From JAPHTQ01 sp050288165 (lineage in GTDB: Bacteria; Pseudomonadota; Gammaproteobacteria; Thiohalomonadales; Thiohalomonadaceae): a stretch of DNA of 64,000 bases. Positions 8,686-17,667 of the stretch are shown in pieces (position 1 is the first letter of the stretch; the number at the start of each line of letters is the position of its first letter). Position numbers and translations under genes: made by a program. The stretch is taken from contig JBNKDG010000002.1 in NCBI GenBank assembly GCA_050288165.1, positions 62,001 to 126,000 on the forward strand. The letters run 5' to 3'. Below the pieces are notes generated by a model, which was not told the origin of the DNA, ran no database searches, and worked only from the letters and a program-made list of their open reading frames with translations.

Positions 8686-9453
8686 ATGCGCTTTGCCCTG
8701 TTAGGCAGTGGCAGCAAGGGTAATGCGACCCTGGTCGAACACGGCAAGACTCGCCTGTTGATCGATTGTGGTTTCAGTGTGCGTGAGCTGGAGCGGCGCA
8801 TGGCACTGATGGGGATTGAAGGCAGCTCACTAAGTGCCATTCTGCTCACCCATGAGCATCACGACCATGTCGGTGGCGTCGGCGCGCTGGCGCGCAAGTA
8901 TCGCCTGCCGGTGTGGTTGACCGCGGGTACGGCGCGGCAGGCGGAAAAGCGCCTGGGCGAACTGCCAAATCGCCACCTGCTCAATTGCCATACCGAGTTT
9001 GCCATCGACGACCTGTCGGTGATGCCGTTCCCTGTGCCGCACGATGCGCGCGAGCCGTGCCAGTTCGTTTTCACTGATGGGGCACATCGTCTTGGGCTAT
9101 TGACCGATACCGGCCTCGCCACGCAGCATATCCACAAGCAGCTGAGCGGCTGCGATGCGCTGATCCTGGAGTGCAATCATGACCTGGAGATGTTGCGTAA
9201 CGGTCCCTATCCGCCACGGTTGCAACAGCGGATCGCCAGCGCCCTGGGGCACCTGAGCAACGAGCAGGCAGCGGCGATACTGCAGCAACTGGATACTTCG
9301 GCGTTGCAACATCTGGTGGCGGCGCATCTGAGCGAAACCAACAATTCGCCGGCGCTGGCGGCTGCCGCCATGAGTGAGGCGCTGGGGTGCGAGCGGGAGT
9401 GGATCGCCCTGGCGGATCAGGAGACAGGTCTCTCCTGGCGCGAGATTCATTGA
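8686..9453 (+). CDS. MBL-fold metallohydrolase, YycJ/WalJ (VicX) family
   Basis: 255 residues. Metallo-beta-lactamase fold with the start LLGSGSKGNATLVEHG and the two-metal motif LTHEHHDHVGG (HxHxDH); further ligands are in FPVPHDAREP, LLTDTG and AAHLSETNNS. The GSGSxGN(A/S) start is typical of the WalJ/YycJ exonuclease-like family. It starts 2 bp after the bamC stop and purC begins 19 bp after it, so it is part of the dapA-bamC-purC transcription unit. The biochemical role in proteobacteria is not settled. Confidence 0.88.
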   Translation: MRFALLGSGSKGNATLVEHGKTRLLIDCGFSVRELERRMALMGIEGSSLSAILLTHEHHDHVGGVGALARKYRLPVWLTAGTARQAEKRLGELPNRHLLNCHTEFAIDDLSVMPFPVPHDAREPCQFVFTDGAHRLGLLTDTGLATQHIHKQLSGCDALILECNHDLEMLRNGPYPPRLQQRIASALGHLSNEQAAAILQQLDTSALQHLVAAHLSETNNSPALAAAAMSEALGCEREWIALADQETGLSWREIH

Positions 9454-9472
9454 GTACTACTGGGGAATAACG

Positions 9473-10186
9473 ATGGAAAAACGGGCTGAACTGTATGCGG
9501 GCAAGGCCAAATCGGTCTACGCCACCGATGATGCGGATCTACTGGTGCTGCATTTTCGTAACGACACCTCCGCCTTCGATGGCGAGAAGGTGGAACAGCT
9601 GGATCGCAAGGGGATGGTGAACAACAAGTTCAACGCCTTCATTATGCAGAAGCTGGAAGAGGCCGGGGTGAAGACCCACTTTGTCAAACTGCTTGGCGAC
9701 GACGAGGCGGTGGTGAGGAATCTCGACATGATCCCGGTGGAGTGCGTGGTGCGCAACATCGCCGCCGGTTCCATCGTGCGCCGCCTCGGCGTACAGGATG
9801 GTATGGATCTTAATCCGCCAACCTTCGAGTTCTTCCTCAAGAACGATGCGTTGCACGACCCGATGGTCAACGACTATCACATCCGTACCTTCGGCTGGGC
9901 CACCGAGGCCGAGGTGGAGCAGATGAAGACGCTGACCTTTAAGGTCAACGAGGTGCTGAAGAAGCTGTTCCTTGACGCCGGTATGCTGCTGGTCGACTAC
10001 AAGCTGGAGTTCGGCCGCTTCCACGGCGAGGTGATGTTGGGCGACGAGTTTTCCCCCGACGGCTGCCGCCTGTGGGACAAGGAGACACGCAATAAACTGG
10101 ACAAGGACCGCTTCCGTCAGGGGCTCGGCGGTGTGGTCGAGGCGTACGAGGAAGTCGCGCACCGTCTGGGCGTGAAGCTGGACTGA
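9473..10186 (+). CDS. purC: SAICAR synthase (phosphoribosylaminoimidazole-succinocarboxamide synthase)
   Basis: 237 residues, identical to the E. coli length. ATP-dependent addition of aspartate to CAIR in purine synthesis. It starts MEKRAELYAGKAKSVYAT with the phosphate-binding segment, then DTSAFDGEKVEQLDRKG, VECVVRNIAAGSIVRRLG and LVDYKLEFGRFHGEVMLGDE. The ATG at 9473 has GGGGAA upstream; the longer frame is excluded because it would overlap walJ by 81 bp. A rho-independent terminator follows 25 bp after the stop, marking the end of the operon. Confidence 0.97.
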   Translation: MEKRAELYAGKAKSVYATDDADLLVLHFRNDTSAFDGEKVEQLDRKGMVNNKFNAFIMQKLEEAGVKTHFVKLLGDDEAVVRNLDMIPVECVVRNIAAGSIVRRLGVQDGMDLNPPTFEFFLKNDALHDPMVNDYHIRTFGWATEAEVEQMKTLTFKVNEVLKKLFLDAGMLLVDYKLEFGRFHGEVMLGDEFSPDGCRLWDKETRNKLDKDRFRQGLGGVVEAYEEVAHRLGVKLD

Positions 10187-10211
10187 CGGGGTTATCCCTT
10201 TGATTATCAAG

Positions 10212-10246
10212 CAGGCGAACGGCGCAGGCCGCTCGCCTGTTTTGCT
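10212..10246 (+). terminator. Rho-independent terminator after purC
   Basis: CAGGCGA (10212-10218) pairs with TCGCCTG (10233-10239); inside it CGGC pairs with GCCG around a GCAG loop with one A/C mismatch. The stem is followed by TTTTGCTTT. It closes the dapA-bamC-walJ-purC unit. Confidence 0.8.
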
Positions 10247-10289
10247 TTGGGCTCCCGCGATTGACTCCGATCACACTCTCTCCCCCGGT

Positions 10290-10320
10290 TTGTCCCCGGC
10301 AAGCCAATTTGCGCTATGAT
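10290..10320 (+). promoter_or_regulatory. Possible parE promoter
   Basis: TATGAT (10315-10320) is a good -10 box 38 bp before the parE start; the only -35-like hexamer, TTGTCC at 10290-10295, is 19 bp away, longer than ideal. Weak evidence. Confidence 0.3.
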
Positions 10321-10357
10321 GGCGCGGTTTGTTTCACACACAAGAACCGATAACTCA

Positions 10358-12244
10358 ATGGCGAACGATTACACAGCTGAATCGATAGAAGTTCTCTCCG
10401 GCCTTGAGCCGGTGCGTAAACGCCCCGGCATGTACACCCAGACCGAGCGGCCCAACCACCTTGCCCAGGAAGTTATCGACAACTCGGTGGACGAGGCGAT
10501 TGCCGGTCATGCCACCACCATCGAGGTGACCCTGTTCAAGGATCAGTCGCTGGAGGTGGTAGACGATGGTCGCGGCATGCCGGTGGACATCCACCCACGG
10601 GAGAAGATCCCCGGCGTCGAGGTGATCCTCACCAAGCTCCACGCGGGCGGCAAATTCTCCAACAAGAACTACCAGTTCTCCGGTGGTCTGCACGGTGTGG
10701 GCGTCTCGGTGGTCAACGCCCTGTCGAAGACGCTGGAGGTCAAGATCCGCCGCGACGGAAAGGAGTACGCCATCACCTTCAAGGATGGCGAGAAGGCCTC
10801 CAAGCTGAAGGAGATCGGCACCGTCGGCAAGCGCAATACCGGCACCTCGCTACGCTTCTGGCCCAACCCCAAATATTTCGATTCGCCCAAATTCTCCGTA
10901 CCGCGACTGCGCCATGTGCTGCGCGCCAAGGCGGTGCTCTGTCCGGGGCTGCGTATCCGTTTCAAGGATGAGGCCAGCGGCGAGAGCGATGAGTGGTTTT
11001 ACGAGGACGGTCTTCGCGACTACCTGATCGACGAGTTGCAGCAGGCGCTGACCCTGCCGGAGGAGCCGTTCCTCGGCAGCATGGCCGGTACCACCGAGGC
11101 GGTGGACTGGGCCGTGGTCTGGTTGCCGGAAGGGGGTGAGGCGGTCACCGAGAGCTACGTCAACCTGGTGCCGACCGCCCAGGGCGGTACCCACGTCAAC
11201 GGTCTGCGCACCGGCCTGACTGAGGCGATGCGTGAGTTCTGCGAATTCCGCAACCTGCTGCCGCGCGGGGTCAAGCTGGCGCCGGAGGATGTGTGGGACA
11301 AGGTCAGCTATATCCTCTCGGTCAAACTGGAGGACCCGCAGTTCTCCGGCCAGACCAAGGAGCGCCTCTCTTCCCGCGAGTGCGCCCCCTTCGTTTCCGG
11401 CGTGGTCAAGGACGCCTTCTCCCTCTGGCTCAACCAGCATCACGATCTGGGCGAGCGGTTGGCTGAACTGGCCATCTTCAGCGCCCAGAGCCGCCTGCGT
11501 GCGGGCAAGAAGGTAGCGCGCAAGAAGATCACCCAGGGACCGGCGCTACCGGGCAAGCTGGCCGACTGTTCCAGTTCCGATTCGGAGCGTACCGAACTGT
11601 TCCTGGTGGAGGGTGACTCCGCGGGCGGTTCCGCCAAGCAGGCGCGGGACAAGGAGTTCCAGGCGATTATGCCGCTGCGCGGCAAGATCCTGAACACCTG
11701 GGAAGTCGACCCGGCCGAGGTGCTGGCGTCCCAGGAGGTACACGATATCGCCGTGGCTATCGGCGTTGATCCCGGTTCCGACAAGCTGGACGGGCTGCGT
11801 TACGGCAAGGTCTGCATCCTCGCCGATGCCGACTCGGACGGTCTGCACATCGCCACCTTGCTGTGTGCGCTGTTCGTGCGCCACTTCCGCCCGTTGGTGC
11901 AGGCGGGGCATGTCTACATGGCGATGCCGCCGCTGTTCCGTATCGACATCGGCCAGGAGACCTTCTATGCCCTCGACGATAGCGAACGCAAAGGTATCCT
12001 CGACCGCATTACCGCGGAGAAGAAACGCGGCAAGGTCTCGGTCACCCGCTTCAAGGGTCTGGGCGAGATGAATCCCAAGCAACTGCGCGAAACCACCCTG
12101 GCGCCCGATACCCGTCGCCTGGTGCAACTGACCATCGAAGCGGGCGACGATACCAACCAGCTCATGGACATGCTGTTGGCGAAGAAACGTTCCGCCGAGC
12201 GCCGCGTCTGGCTGGAGAGCAAGGGCAATATGGCCGAGGTGTAA
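10358..12244 (+). CDS. parE: DNA topoisomerase IV subunit B
   Basis: 628 residues (E. coli ParE 630). The ATPase subunit of topoisomerase IV, which decatenates daughter chromosomes. GHKL ATPase motifs: VIDNSVDEAIAGHA, VVDDGRGMPVDIHP, SGGLHGVGVSVVNALS; the TOPRIM domain has LVEGDSAGGSAKQARD and ILADADSDGLHI. The ATG at 10358 (MANDYTAESIEVL) is the standard start. It is separated from parC by a palindromic repeat element of about 100 bp rather than by an unrelated gene. Confidence 0.97.
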   Translation: MANDYTAESIEVLSGLEPVRKRPGMYTQTERPNHLAQEVIDNSVDEAIAGHATTIEVTLFKDQSLEVVDDGRGMPVDIHPREKIPGVEVILTKLHAGGKFSNKNYQFSGGLHGVGVSVVNALSKTLEVKIRRDGKEYAITFKDGEKASKLKEIGTVGKRNTGTSLRFWPNPKYFDSPKFSVPRLRHVLRAKAVLCPGLRIRFKDEASGESDEWFYEDGLRDYLIDELQQALTLPEEPFLGSMAGTTEAVDWAVVWLPEGGEAVTESYVNLVPTAQGGTHVNGLRTGLTEAMREFCEFRNLLPRGVKLAPEDVWDKVSYILSVKLEDPQFSGQTKERLSSRECAPFVSGVVKDAFSLWLNQHHDLGERLAELAIFSAQSRLRAGKKVARKKITQGPALPGKLADCSSSDSERTELFLVEGDSAGGSAKQARDKEFQAIMPLRGKILNTWEVDPAEVLASQEVHDIAVAIGVDPGSDKLDGLRYGKVCILADADSDGLHIATLLCALFVRHFRPLVQAGHVYMAMPPLFRIDIGQETFYALDDSERKGILDRITAEKKRGKVSVTRFKGLGEMNPKQLRETTLAPDTRRLVQLTIEAGDDTNQLMDMLLAKKRSAERRVWLESKGNMAEV

Positions 12245-12272
12245 ACCGGGATAGCGGTAAATGCGCAAAGAC

Positions 12273-12374
12273 AAAAGCCTTTACCACGAAGCGCACGAAG
12301 GACACGAAGTAGGGCTGGGCGAAAGTGCATTACAGCGTGTTTTGGCTTCGTGCACTTCGTGGTTGAAGCTTTTT
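12273..12374. repeat. CACGAAG-repeat palindromic element, copy A
   Basis: It fills most of the parE-parC gap. The left arm has three CACGAAG units at about 9-10 bp spacing (12284-12309); the right arm (12345-12374) is nearly its inverse (GCTTCGTGCACTTCGTGG followed by TTGAAGCTTTTT). The outer ends AAAAGCCTTT-ACCACGAAG and AAAAAGCTTCA-ACCACGAAG match in inverted orientation. Related copies lie at 27434-27574 and 35607-35842. Confidence 0.75.
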
Positions 12375-12404
12375 CATTCAGATTAAACACAAAAGACCAG
12401 AGCA

Positions 12405-14657
12405 ATGAGCGATACAACCGAAATCAGTTACGAAGGCGTCGAGCAGCAGCCGCTGCGGGAGTTTACCGAGAAGGCCTATCTCGACTACTCCATGTACGTC
12501 ATCATGGACCGCGCCCTGCCCAATATTGGCGACGGTCTCAAGCCGGTACAGCGGCGCATCATCTACGCCATGTCGGAGCTGGGGCTCAAGGCCGAGTCGA
12601 AGTACAAGAAGTCGGCGCGCACCGTCGGTGACGTGCTGGGTAAGTATCATCCTCACGGTGACTCCGCCTGCTATGAGGCGATGGTGCTGATGGCACAGCC
12701 CTTTTCTTACCGTTACCCGCTGGTGGATGGCCAGGGCAACTGGGGTGCGCCCGACGATCCCAAATCCTTCGCTGCGATGCGATACACCGAGGCGCGCCTG
12801 GCCCGTTTCTCTGAGCTGCTGCTCTCCGAGGTCGGCATGGGCACCGTCGACTGGACCCCCAACTTTGACGGTACCCTCGATGAACCGAAGGTGCTGCCGT
12901 CGCGTGTTCCTCACGTACTACTCAACGGCACCACTGGCATCGCGGTGGGCATGGCCACCGACATCCCGCCGCACAATTTGCGTGAGGTGGCCAGCGCCTG
13001 TATCCGTCTGCTGGACTCATCCAAGACCACCCTGGAAGAGCTGTGCGAACACGTGCAGGGGCCGGATTACCCGACCGATGCGGAGATCATTACCCCGCGC
13101 AGTGATCTGCTGAAGATGTATCAGAGCGGCAACGGTAGTGTGCGCATGCGCGCCCGTTGGGAGAAGGAGGATGGCGATATCGTCATCACCGCGCTGCCGC
13201 ATCAGGTCTCCGGTGCCAAGGTGTTGGAGCAGATCGCCGGACAGATGCAGGCGAAGAAACTGCCGATGGTAGAGGACCTGCGCGACGAGTCGGATCACGA
13301 AAACCCGACCCGCCTGGTGATCGTACCGCGTTCCAATCGCATCGACTTGGAACAGCTGATGACACACCTCTTTGCCACCACCGATCTGGAGAAGAGTTAC
13401 CGGGTCAACATGAACGTCATCGGCCTCGACGGCAAGCCGCAGGTGAAGAACCTGAAGCAGATGTTGCTGGAGTGGCTGGAGTTCCGCCAGCAGACCGTGC
13501 GCCGCCGTCTGGAGCACCGTCTTGAGAAGGTTAATCACCGTCTGCATCTGTTAGACGGTTTGCTCATCGCCTTTCTCAACCTCGACGAGGTGATCAAGAT
13601 CATCCGCACCGAGGATGAGCCGAAAAAGGTGTTGATGAAGCGCTTCAAGCTGAGCGAAGTGCAGGCGGACTTCATCCTCGACACCCGTCTGCGGCAGTTG
13701 GCGCGACTGGAAGAGATGAAGATCCGTGGCGAGCAGGATGAGCTGGCAAAAGAGAAAGCGGAGATTGAGAAGATCCTCGGCTCCTCGACACGACTGAAGA
13801 CGCTGGTGAAGAAAGAGCTGATCGCCGACGCCGAGGCCTATGGCGACGAGCGCCGTTCGCCGCTGGTGGTACGTGAGGCAGCCCAGGCAATGGATGAGAC
13901 CTCGCTGATAGCCGCCGAACCGGTGACCGTGGTGTTGTCGGAGAAGGGCTGGGTACGTGCCGCCAAGGGCCACGATATCGATCCAACCTCACTCAGTTAC
14001 AAAGCAGGCGACGGTTTCAGGGACAGCGCCGCCGGTAAGAGCAATCAGCTGGCGACCTTCCTCGATTCCACTGGCCGTAGCTATTCACTTTCTGCCCATT
14101 CCCTGCCTTCGGCCCGTGGACAGGGTGAACCCCTGAGCGGACGAATCAATCCCATCGCCGGTGCCACCTTCGAGGCGGTGATGATGGGAGGGGATAACGA
14201 CCTCTATCTGCTGGCCAGCGATGCGGGTTACGGTTTCGTGGCCAAACTGGAAGATCTGCAGGGGCGTAACAAGGCGGGCAAGGCGGTGCTCAAACTGCCG
14301 AGTGGCGCCAAAGTTGTCTCACCGCAGCGGGTGCTCGACTACGATGCCGATCTGGTCGCTGCTGTCACCAACGAAGGACGCCTGCTGGTCTTCCCGATCA
14401 AGGAATTGCCGCAGATGCCGAAGGGTAAGGGCAACAAGATCATCGGTATTCCATCGGCCAAGGCGGCTTCACGCGAAGAGTATGTAGTGGGGGCGGCTGT
14501 ACTGAATGCCGGGCGTGGTCTGGTTATCTATGCGGGCAAACGTCATATCACGTTGAAAGGAGCCGACCTGGAGCACTATATCGGTGAGCGTGGACGTCGT
14601 GGCAATAAGCTGCCACGGGGCTTCCAGCGGGTCGATGCGGTGGGTATCGAGGAGTAA
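12405..14657 (+). CDS. parC: DNA topoisomerase IV subunit A
   Basis: 750 residues (E. coli 752). The DNA-cleaving subunit: winged-helix and tower domains, catalytic tyrosine Y127 in SFAAMRYTEARL, then a C-terminal beta-pinwheel of ParC type (e.g. VLSEKGWVRAAKGHD, GRGLVIYAGKRHITLKG). The quinolone-determining stretch is HPHGDSACYE with S87 and E91, the sensitive-type residues (S80 and E84 in E. coli). It ends 24 bp before a bidirectional terminator shared with the convergent TPR lipoprotein gene. Confidence 0.97.
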   Translation: MSDTTEISYEGVEQQPLREFTEKAYLDYSMYVIMDRALPNIGDGLKPVQRRIIYAMSELGLKAESKYKKSARTVGDVLGKYHPHGDSACYEAMVLMAQPFSYRYPLVDGQGNWGAPDDPKSFAAMRYTEARLARFSELLLSEVGMGTVDWTPNFDGTLDEPKVLPSRVPHVLLNGTTGIAVGMATDIPPHNLREVASACIRLLDSSKTTLEELCEHVQGPDYPTDAEIITPRSDLLKMYQSGNGSVRMRARWEKEDGDIVITALPHQVSGAKVLEQIAGQMQAKKLPMVEDLRDESDHENPTRLVIVPRSNRIDLEQLMTHLFATTDLEKSYRVNMNVIGLDGKPQVKNLKQMLLEWLEFRQQTVRRRLEHRLEKVNHRLHLLDGLLIAFLNLDEVIKIIRTEDEPKKVLMKRFKLSEVQADFILDTRLRQLARLEEMKIRGEQDELAKEKAEIEKILGSSTRLKTLVKKELIADAEAYGDERRSPLVVREAAQAMDETSLIAAEPVTVVLSEKGWVRAAKGHDIDPTSLSYKAGDGFRDSAAGKSNQLATFLDSTGRSYSLSAHSLPSARGQGEPLSGRINPIAGATFEAVMMGGDNDLYLLASDAGYGFVAKLEDLQGRNKAGKAVLKLPSGAKVVSPQRVLDYDADLVAAVTNEGRLLVFPIKELPQMPKGKGNKIIGIPSAKAASREEYVVGAAVLNAGRGLVIYAGKRHITLKGADLEHYIGERGRRGNKLPRGFQRVDAVGIEE

Positions 14658-14677
14658 CAGTTGCATATCGTATAAAC

Positions 14678-14707
14678 AAAAAAGCCGCCCAATGGGCGGC
14701 TTTTATT
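14678..14707. terminator. Bidirectional terminator between parC and the TPR lipoprotein gene
   Basis: Perfect stem AAAGCCGCCC / GGGCGGCTTT around a short AAT loop, flanked by an A-run on the left and a T-run on the right, so it can serve both converging transcripts. Confidence 0.88.
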
Positions 14708-14722
14708 TTCCAGCGGGTAGCG

Positions 14723-15781
14723 CTATTCGCTGGTCTGTTTTTGGCGTAGTTCGTCGAGTCGACCGAGTACTTTCTCCGCCCTTTGCAGACTTTCAAGTGC
14801 CTGCTTGTTGTCCGGTTGCAGTTCCAGTACTTGCTTCCAGCTTTTTGTCGCCTGCTCAAACTGGCCGCGGCTGTAGGCGTTAACACCTTCGCGCATGAGG
14901 CGTGACGCTTCGCGATCGATGGCCTGCTGCAGCTTCTTTTGTAGTTGTTTGTAGCGGGCGCTATCCAGTCCCGCACTGGACAGGGCGCTCAGCTGCTCTT
15001 TGCAGCGAGAAAAGTCTCTCTTGGCAAAGCTTTGCTCAAACTGTTCGAGCAGACTGTCCGTAACACGTTTACGCTTGAGTTCAAGCACACGCTGCTGTTC
15101 CTTTGTTGCGATCTTCTGTTGCTTGAGGTTTTTCAGGCTCTCCTTGATCGCCGGGGTGTCACTCAGGTCGGCCGCCAGTTTCAACAGTTTTTCTGCTGTT
15201 TCCAACTGGTTATTGGCCAGTGCACGGTTGCCGTAATGGGTCAGCTCTTCCGCCAGTTTGTCCGCCTCACGTCGCATCTTCTGCTGACGTGCCCTGGTTT
15301 CGCTGCTGCGCGGATTGACCCTGACCAGATCGTCGAAGACCGGTAGTACTTCCTTGAGCCAGTTGCCATAGCCGTAAAGGCGTTTTAATTCCAGGCGTTC
15401 CAGTTCACGCGCCTGTTCCTGATGCAGTTGCGCCAGTCCATCTTTGAGCACCGCACTATCAGGCAGGCGGTCCAGGGCATAGTCATAGCCGTCAAGTGCC
15501 TCGGCCCACTTACCCGCATCGAGCAGGCGTTCATTTTTTTGCCGTACTTCATGTTCATAGGTCGCGGCCAGTGCCTCCACCTGCTTGCGTTTTCTGGCGG
15601 CGGTATTGTAATCGGGATCGGTGGGATCGACATTACCCAGTGCACTAAGTGCACTGCCGTACTGTTTCTCCTTTATCCAATTGTCGATTTGCGCCTCACC
15701 CTGCTGGTAACTGGTGAAGACGGTACAGCCGGTTTGTAACAGGAGTGGTACAAGCAGCCACAACAGGCGTGTCTGTCTCAT
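14723..15781 (-). CDS. TPR-containing lipoprotein, coupled to an adenylate cyclase gene
   Basis: 352 residues. N-terminal signal with a possible lipobox LLQTGC (Cys about residue 19), then a mostly alpha-helical, charged body with predicted coiled coil (residues ~160-270, many K/E/Q) and TPR-like units, the clearest being REGVNAYSRGQFEQATKSWK near the C-terminus. Probably periplasmic and facing a membrane. Its start overlaps the stop of the upstream cyclase gene by 4 bp (ATGA type), implying translational coupling and a shared process. No enzyme motif is visible; a protein-protein scaffold is the natural inference. Confidence 0.7.
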   Translation of the reverse strand: MRQTRLLWLLVPLLLQTGCTVFTSYQQGEAQIDNWIKEKQYGSALSALGNVDPTDPDYNTAARKRKQVEALAATYEHEVRQKNERLLDAGKWAEALDGYDYALDRLPDSAVLKDGLAQLHQEQARELERLELKRLYGYGNWLKEVLPVFDDLVRVNPRSSETRARQQKMRREADKLAEELTHYGNRALANNQLETAEKLLKLAADLSDTPAIKESLKNLKQQKIATKEQQRVLELKRKRVTDSLLEQFEQSFAKRDFSRCKEQLSALSSAGLDSARYKQLQKKLQQAIDREASRLMREGVNAYSRGQFEQATKSWKQVLELQPDNKQALESLQRAEKVLGRLDELRQKQTSE

Positions 15782-17388
15782 GCCACCTCCAGGTTGGTGT
15801 TTTGCAGGATGTTGCGAATTTCTTCCAGCATGTTGGCGCGGAACGGGTCGTGAATATCGCGAATGTGGAAAATGGATATCTGTTCTTTCTTGCCGCGCAA
15901 TTTGATTTTGCCTCGGTGAGTGGTGACGATGCGTCCAACCAGTTCCGCTTGATCAAGCATTTCTCCGGTGACGATAACCTGTCCCGGTACACCAGCGTGG
16001 GATAGACGTGATGCCAGGTTCACCGAATCGCCTACCACGGTGTATTCCATCCGTTCCGTGGAGCCCATGTTGCCGGCCAGCATGGTGCCGCTGTTGACAC
16101 CGATGCGGAATTCTACCGTGGTCAGTCCGCGCCCGCTACGCAGCTGATTCATCTGTCGTACCAACTCAAGAATCATCCAGGCGCAGGAGAGGGAATAGAA
16201 TGCGTGCTCCTCTTCCTCCTCAGGTACACCAAAGACAATCATGGCGCAGTCACCCATATACTTGTCGATATGGCCGTGACAGAAGTGTACCGCGCGGGCG
16301 ATGTTAGTGAAGTAGAGATTGAGCAGGGTGCTGATCTCCTGCGGTGACATACTCTCGGAAATACTGGTGAAGCCGACGATATCGGCGAACAGCACGCTGG
16401 CGGTGACGTGACGTCCACCCAGTTCGAGGTGATCGCTGTGCTCGAAATCTTCCATGGCGCGTCGTGCCACCTGCGGCGAAACATAGCGGGAGAAAACCTG
16501 CTCCACCTGTTCCTTGCGCAACAGTCCTTCGCCCATAGTGTTGAGCGATTCCATCAATACGCCGATCTCGTCATTGCGGCTTTCGTGGATACGATATTCG
16601 TAGTGCCCGCTGGAATAGGCCTCGCAAACTTCCACCAGTTTGTTGATCGGACGGGTGAAGCGCTGGCCCAGGTAGTAGGAAACCGCAATGGTCAGGAGCA
16701 ACATCAGGAACACGGTGCTGACGACGGTCGCAATAGTTTCGTACTTGGCATAACTCAATAGCGAATAGTCAAAGCTGATTAATGCGTAACCGACGGTGAT
16801 GTCCCGGAAAACGATCGGTGCAAGATATGAAATCAGTGCCTGATCGATCCCCTCTTTCGGCAACTCCCAGCGATAGACCGAAATAGTGCCATCGAGGATA
16901 TGTGTATCTCTCTGGAATTCCCCCATGGTCGGTATGGCACCTTCCCGGGCAACCAGTCTCATCTCTTCACTGAATATGGCCGCCCCCATGATTCCCTCGC
17001 TCAATGTAAGGTTATGGGTAACCAGTTCCAGATTGAGGTTGTCGTTGGCCAGCAGGGGTTCACGGGCACTCTCCGCGAGTTGTTGAACCTGGGTTGCACC
17101 ATGTGAATTCATCTGCTGTTCCAGCAGGGTGGTCTGGTTGGTGCCGACGAGTATTCCCAGTACCACCATGCCGGTGGCAATGAGGAAGGCAAAGGCAAAG
17201 GCCAGCTTGAGGGCGATGGGGACCCTGTCCGGCATGCGGCGGGTACGCAGAAGTTGGCCAAGGGTCTGGATGGCAGGTTGGGCATCTGCCTGGGCCTGTG
17301 CCAGGGATGAGCGTAGTGAGCGGCCAGCTGCTTCCAACTGGGGCTGATAGCGTTCGCTGATAACATTGACAGAATGTTTCAGGCTCAT
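15778..17388 (-). CDS. Membrane-bound class III adenylate/guanylate cyclase with HAMP domain
   Basis: 536 residues. A membrane segment around residue 55-80 (LAFAFAFLIATGMVVLGILVG), a periplasmic sensor region of ~150 residues, a second segment (TVFLMLLLTIAVSYYLG), a HAMP linker (RPINKLVEVCEAYSSGHYEY) and a catalytic domain. Metal-binding aspartates sit in VLFADIVGF and YMGD; HIDKYMGDCAMIVFG supplies the lysine typical of ATP selectivity, and VVGDSVNLASRLS the transition-state residues, so it should be active and make cAMP. The ATG at 17388 (MSLKHSV) with GGAA upstream is preferred over a longer frame to 17466. Coupled to the TPR lipoprotein downstream; the ligand is unknown. Confidence 0.88.
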   Translation of the reverse strand: MSLKHSVNVISERYQPQLEAAGRSLRSSLAQAQADAQPAIQTLGQLLRTRRMPDRVPIALKLAFAFAFLIATGMVVLGILVGTNQTTLLEQQMNSHGATQVQQLAESAREPLLANDNLNLELVTHNLTLSEGIMGAAIFSEEMRLVAREGAIPTMGEFQRDTHILDGTISVYRWELPKEGIDQALISYLAPIVFRDITVGYALISFDYSLLSYAKYETIATVVSTVFLMLLLTIAVSYYLGQRFTRPINKLVEVCEAYSSGHYEYRIHESRNDEIGVLMESLNTMGEGLLRKEQVEQVFSRYVSPQVARRAMEDFEHSDHLELGGRHVTASVLFADIVGFTSISESMSPQEISTLLNLYFTNIARAVHFCHGHIDKYMGDCAMIVFGVPEEEEEHAFYSLSCAWMILELVRQMNQLRSGRGLTTVEFRIGVNSGTMLAGNMGSTERMEYTVVGDSVNLASRLSHAGVPGQVIVTGEMLDQAELVGRIVTTHRGKIKLRGKKEQISIFHIRDIHDPFRANMLEEIRNILQNTNLEVA

Positions 17389-17558
17389 CCGGTTTTCCAG
17401 TTCTCTCCAAGGCGTTTTTATGCCGCGATAATACCATGTTGGCCGCCCGGAGGGGCTTAAGGCCACATTAAGAGCGGCGTATTAATTGTTGCCAATACAA
17501 ACAGCCAGATATGGGGCCAGATAACACAAATGCTGGCCTAAGGTATTGAATTATAACA

Positions 17559-17584
17559 TTGAACTTTTTGTCTATGCCCCAAGT
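17559..17584 (+). promoter_or_regulatory. Possible heat-shock (sigma-32-like) promoter of htpX
   Basis: TTGAAC (17559-17564) is followed after 12 bp by CCCCAAGT (17577-17584), resembling the TTGAA...CCCCAT pattern of sigma-32 promoters, 84 bp before htpX, a gene of the membrane stress response. The surrounding 200-bp gap is AT-rich and holds no gene. Confidence 0.35.
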
Positions 17585-17667
17585 CTATTGCCCGTGAACA
17601 TGGTTTGGGTATAGAGAAACCTTCCCTTACCTAGCTATTAACACTTTTATCAAGAAACGAAAATACT

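Noticed and set aside
12283..12310. CACGAAG units as a CRISPR-like array
   Set aside because: Repeats are only 7-10 bp, adjacent without spacers of regular size, and no cas gene is present.
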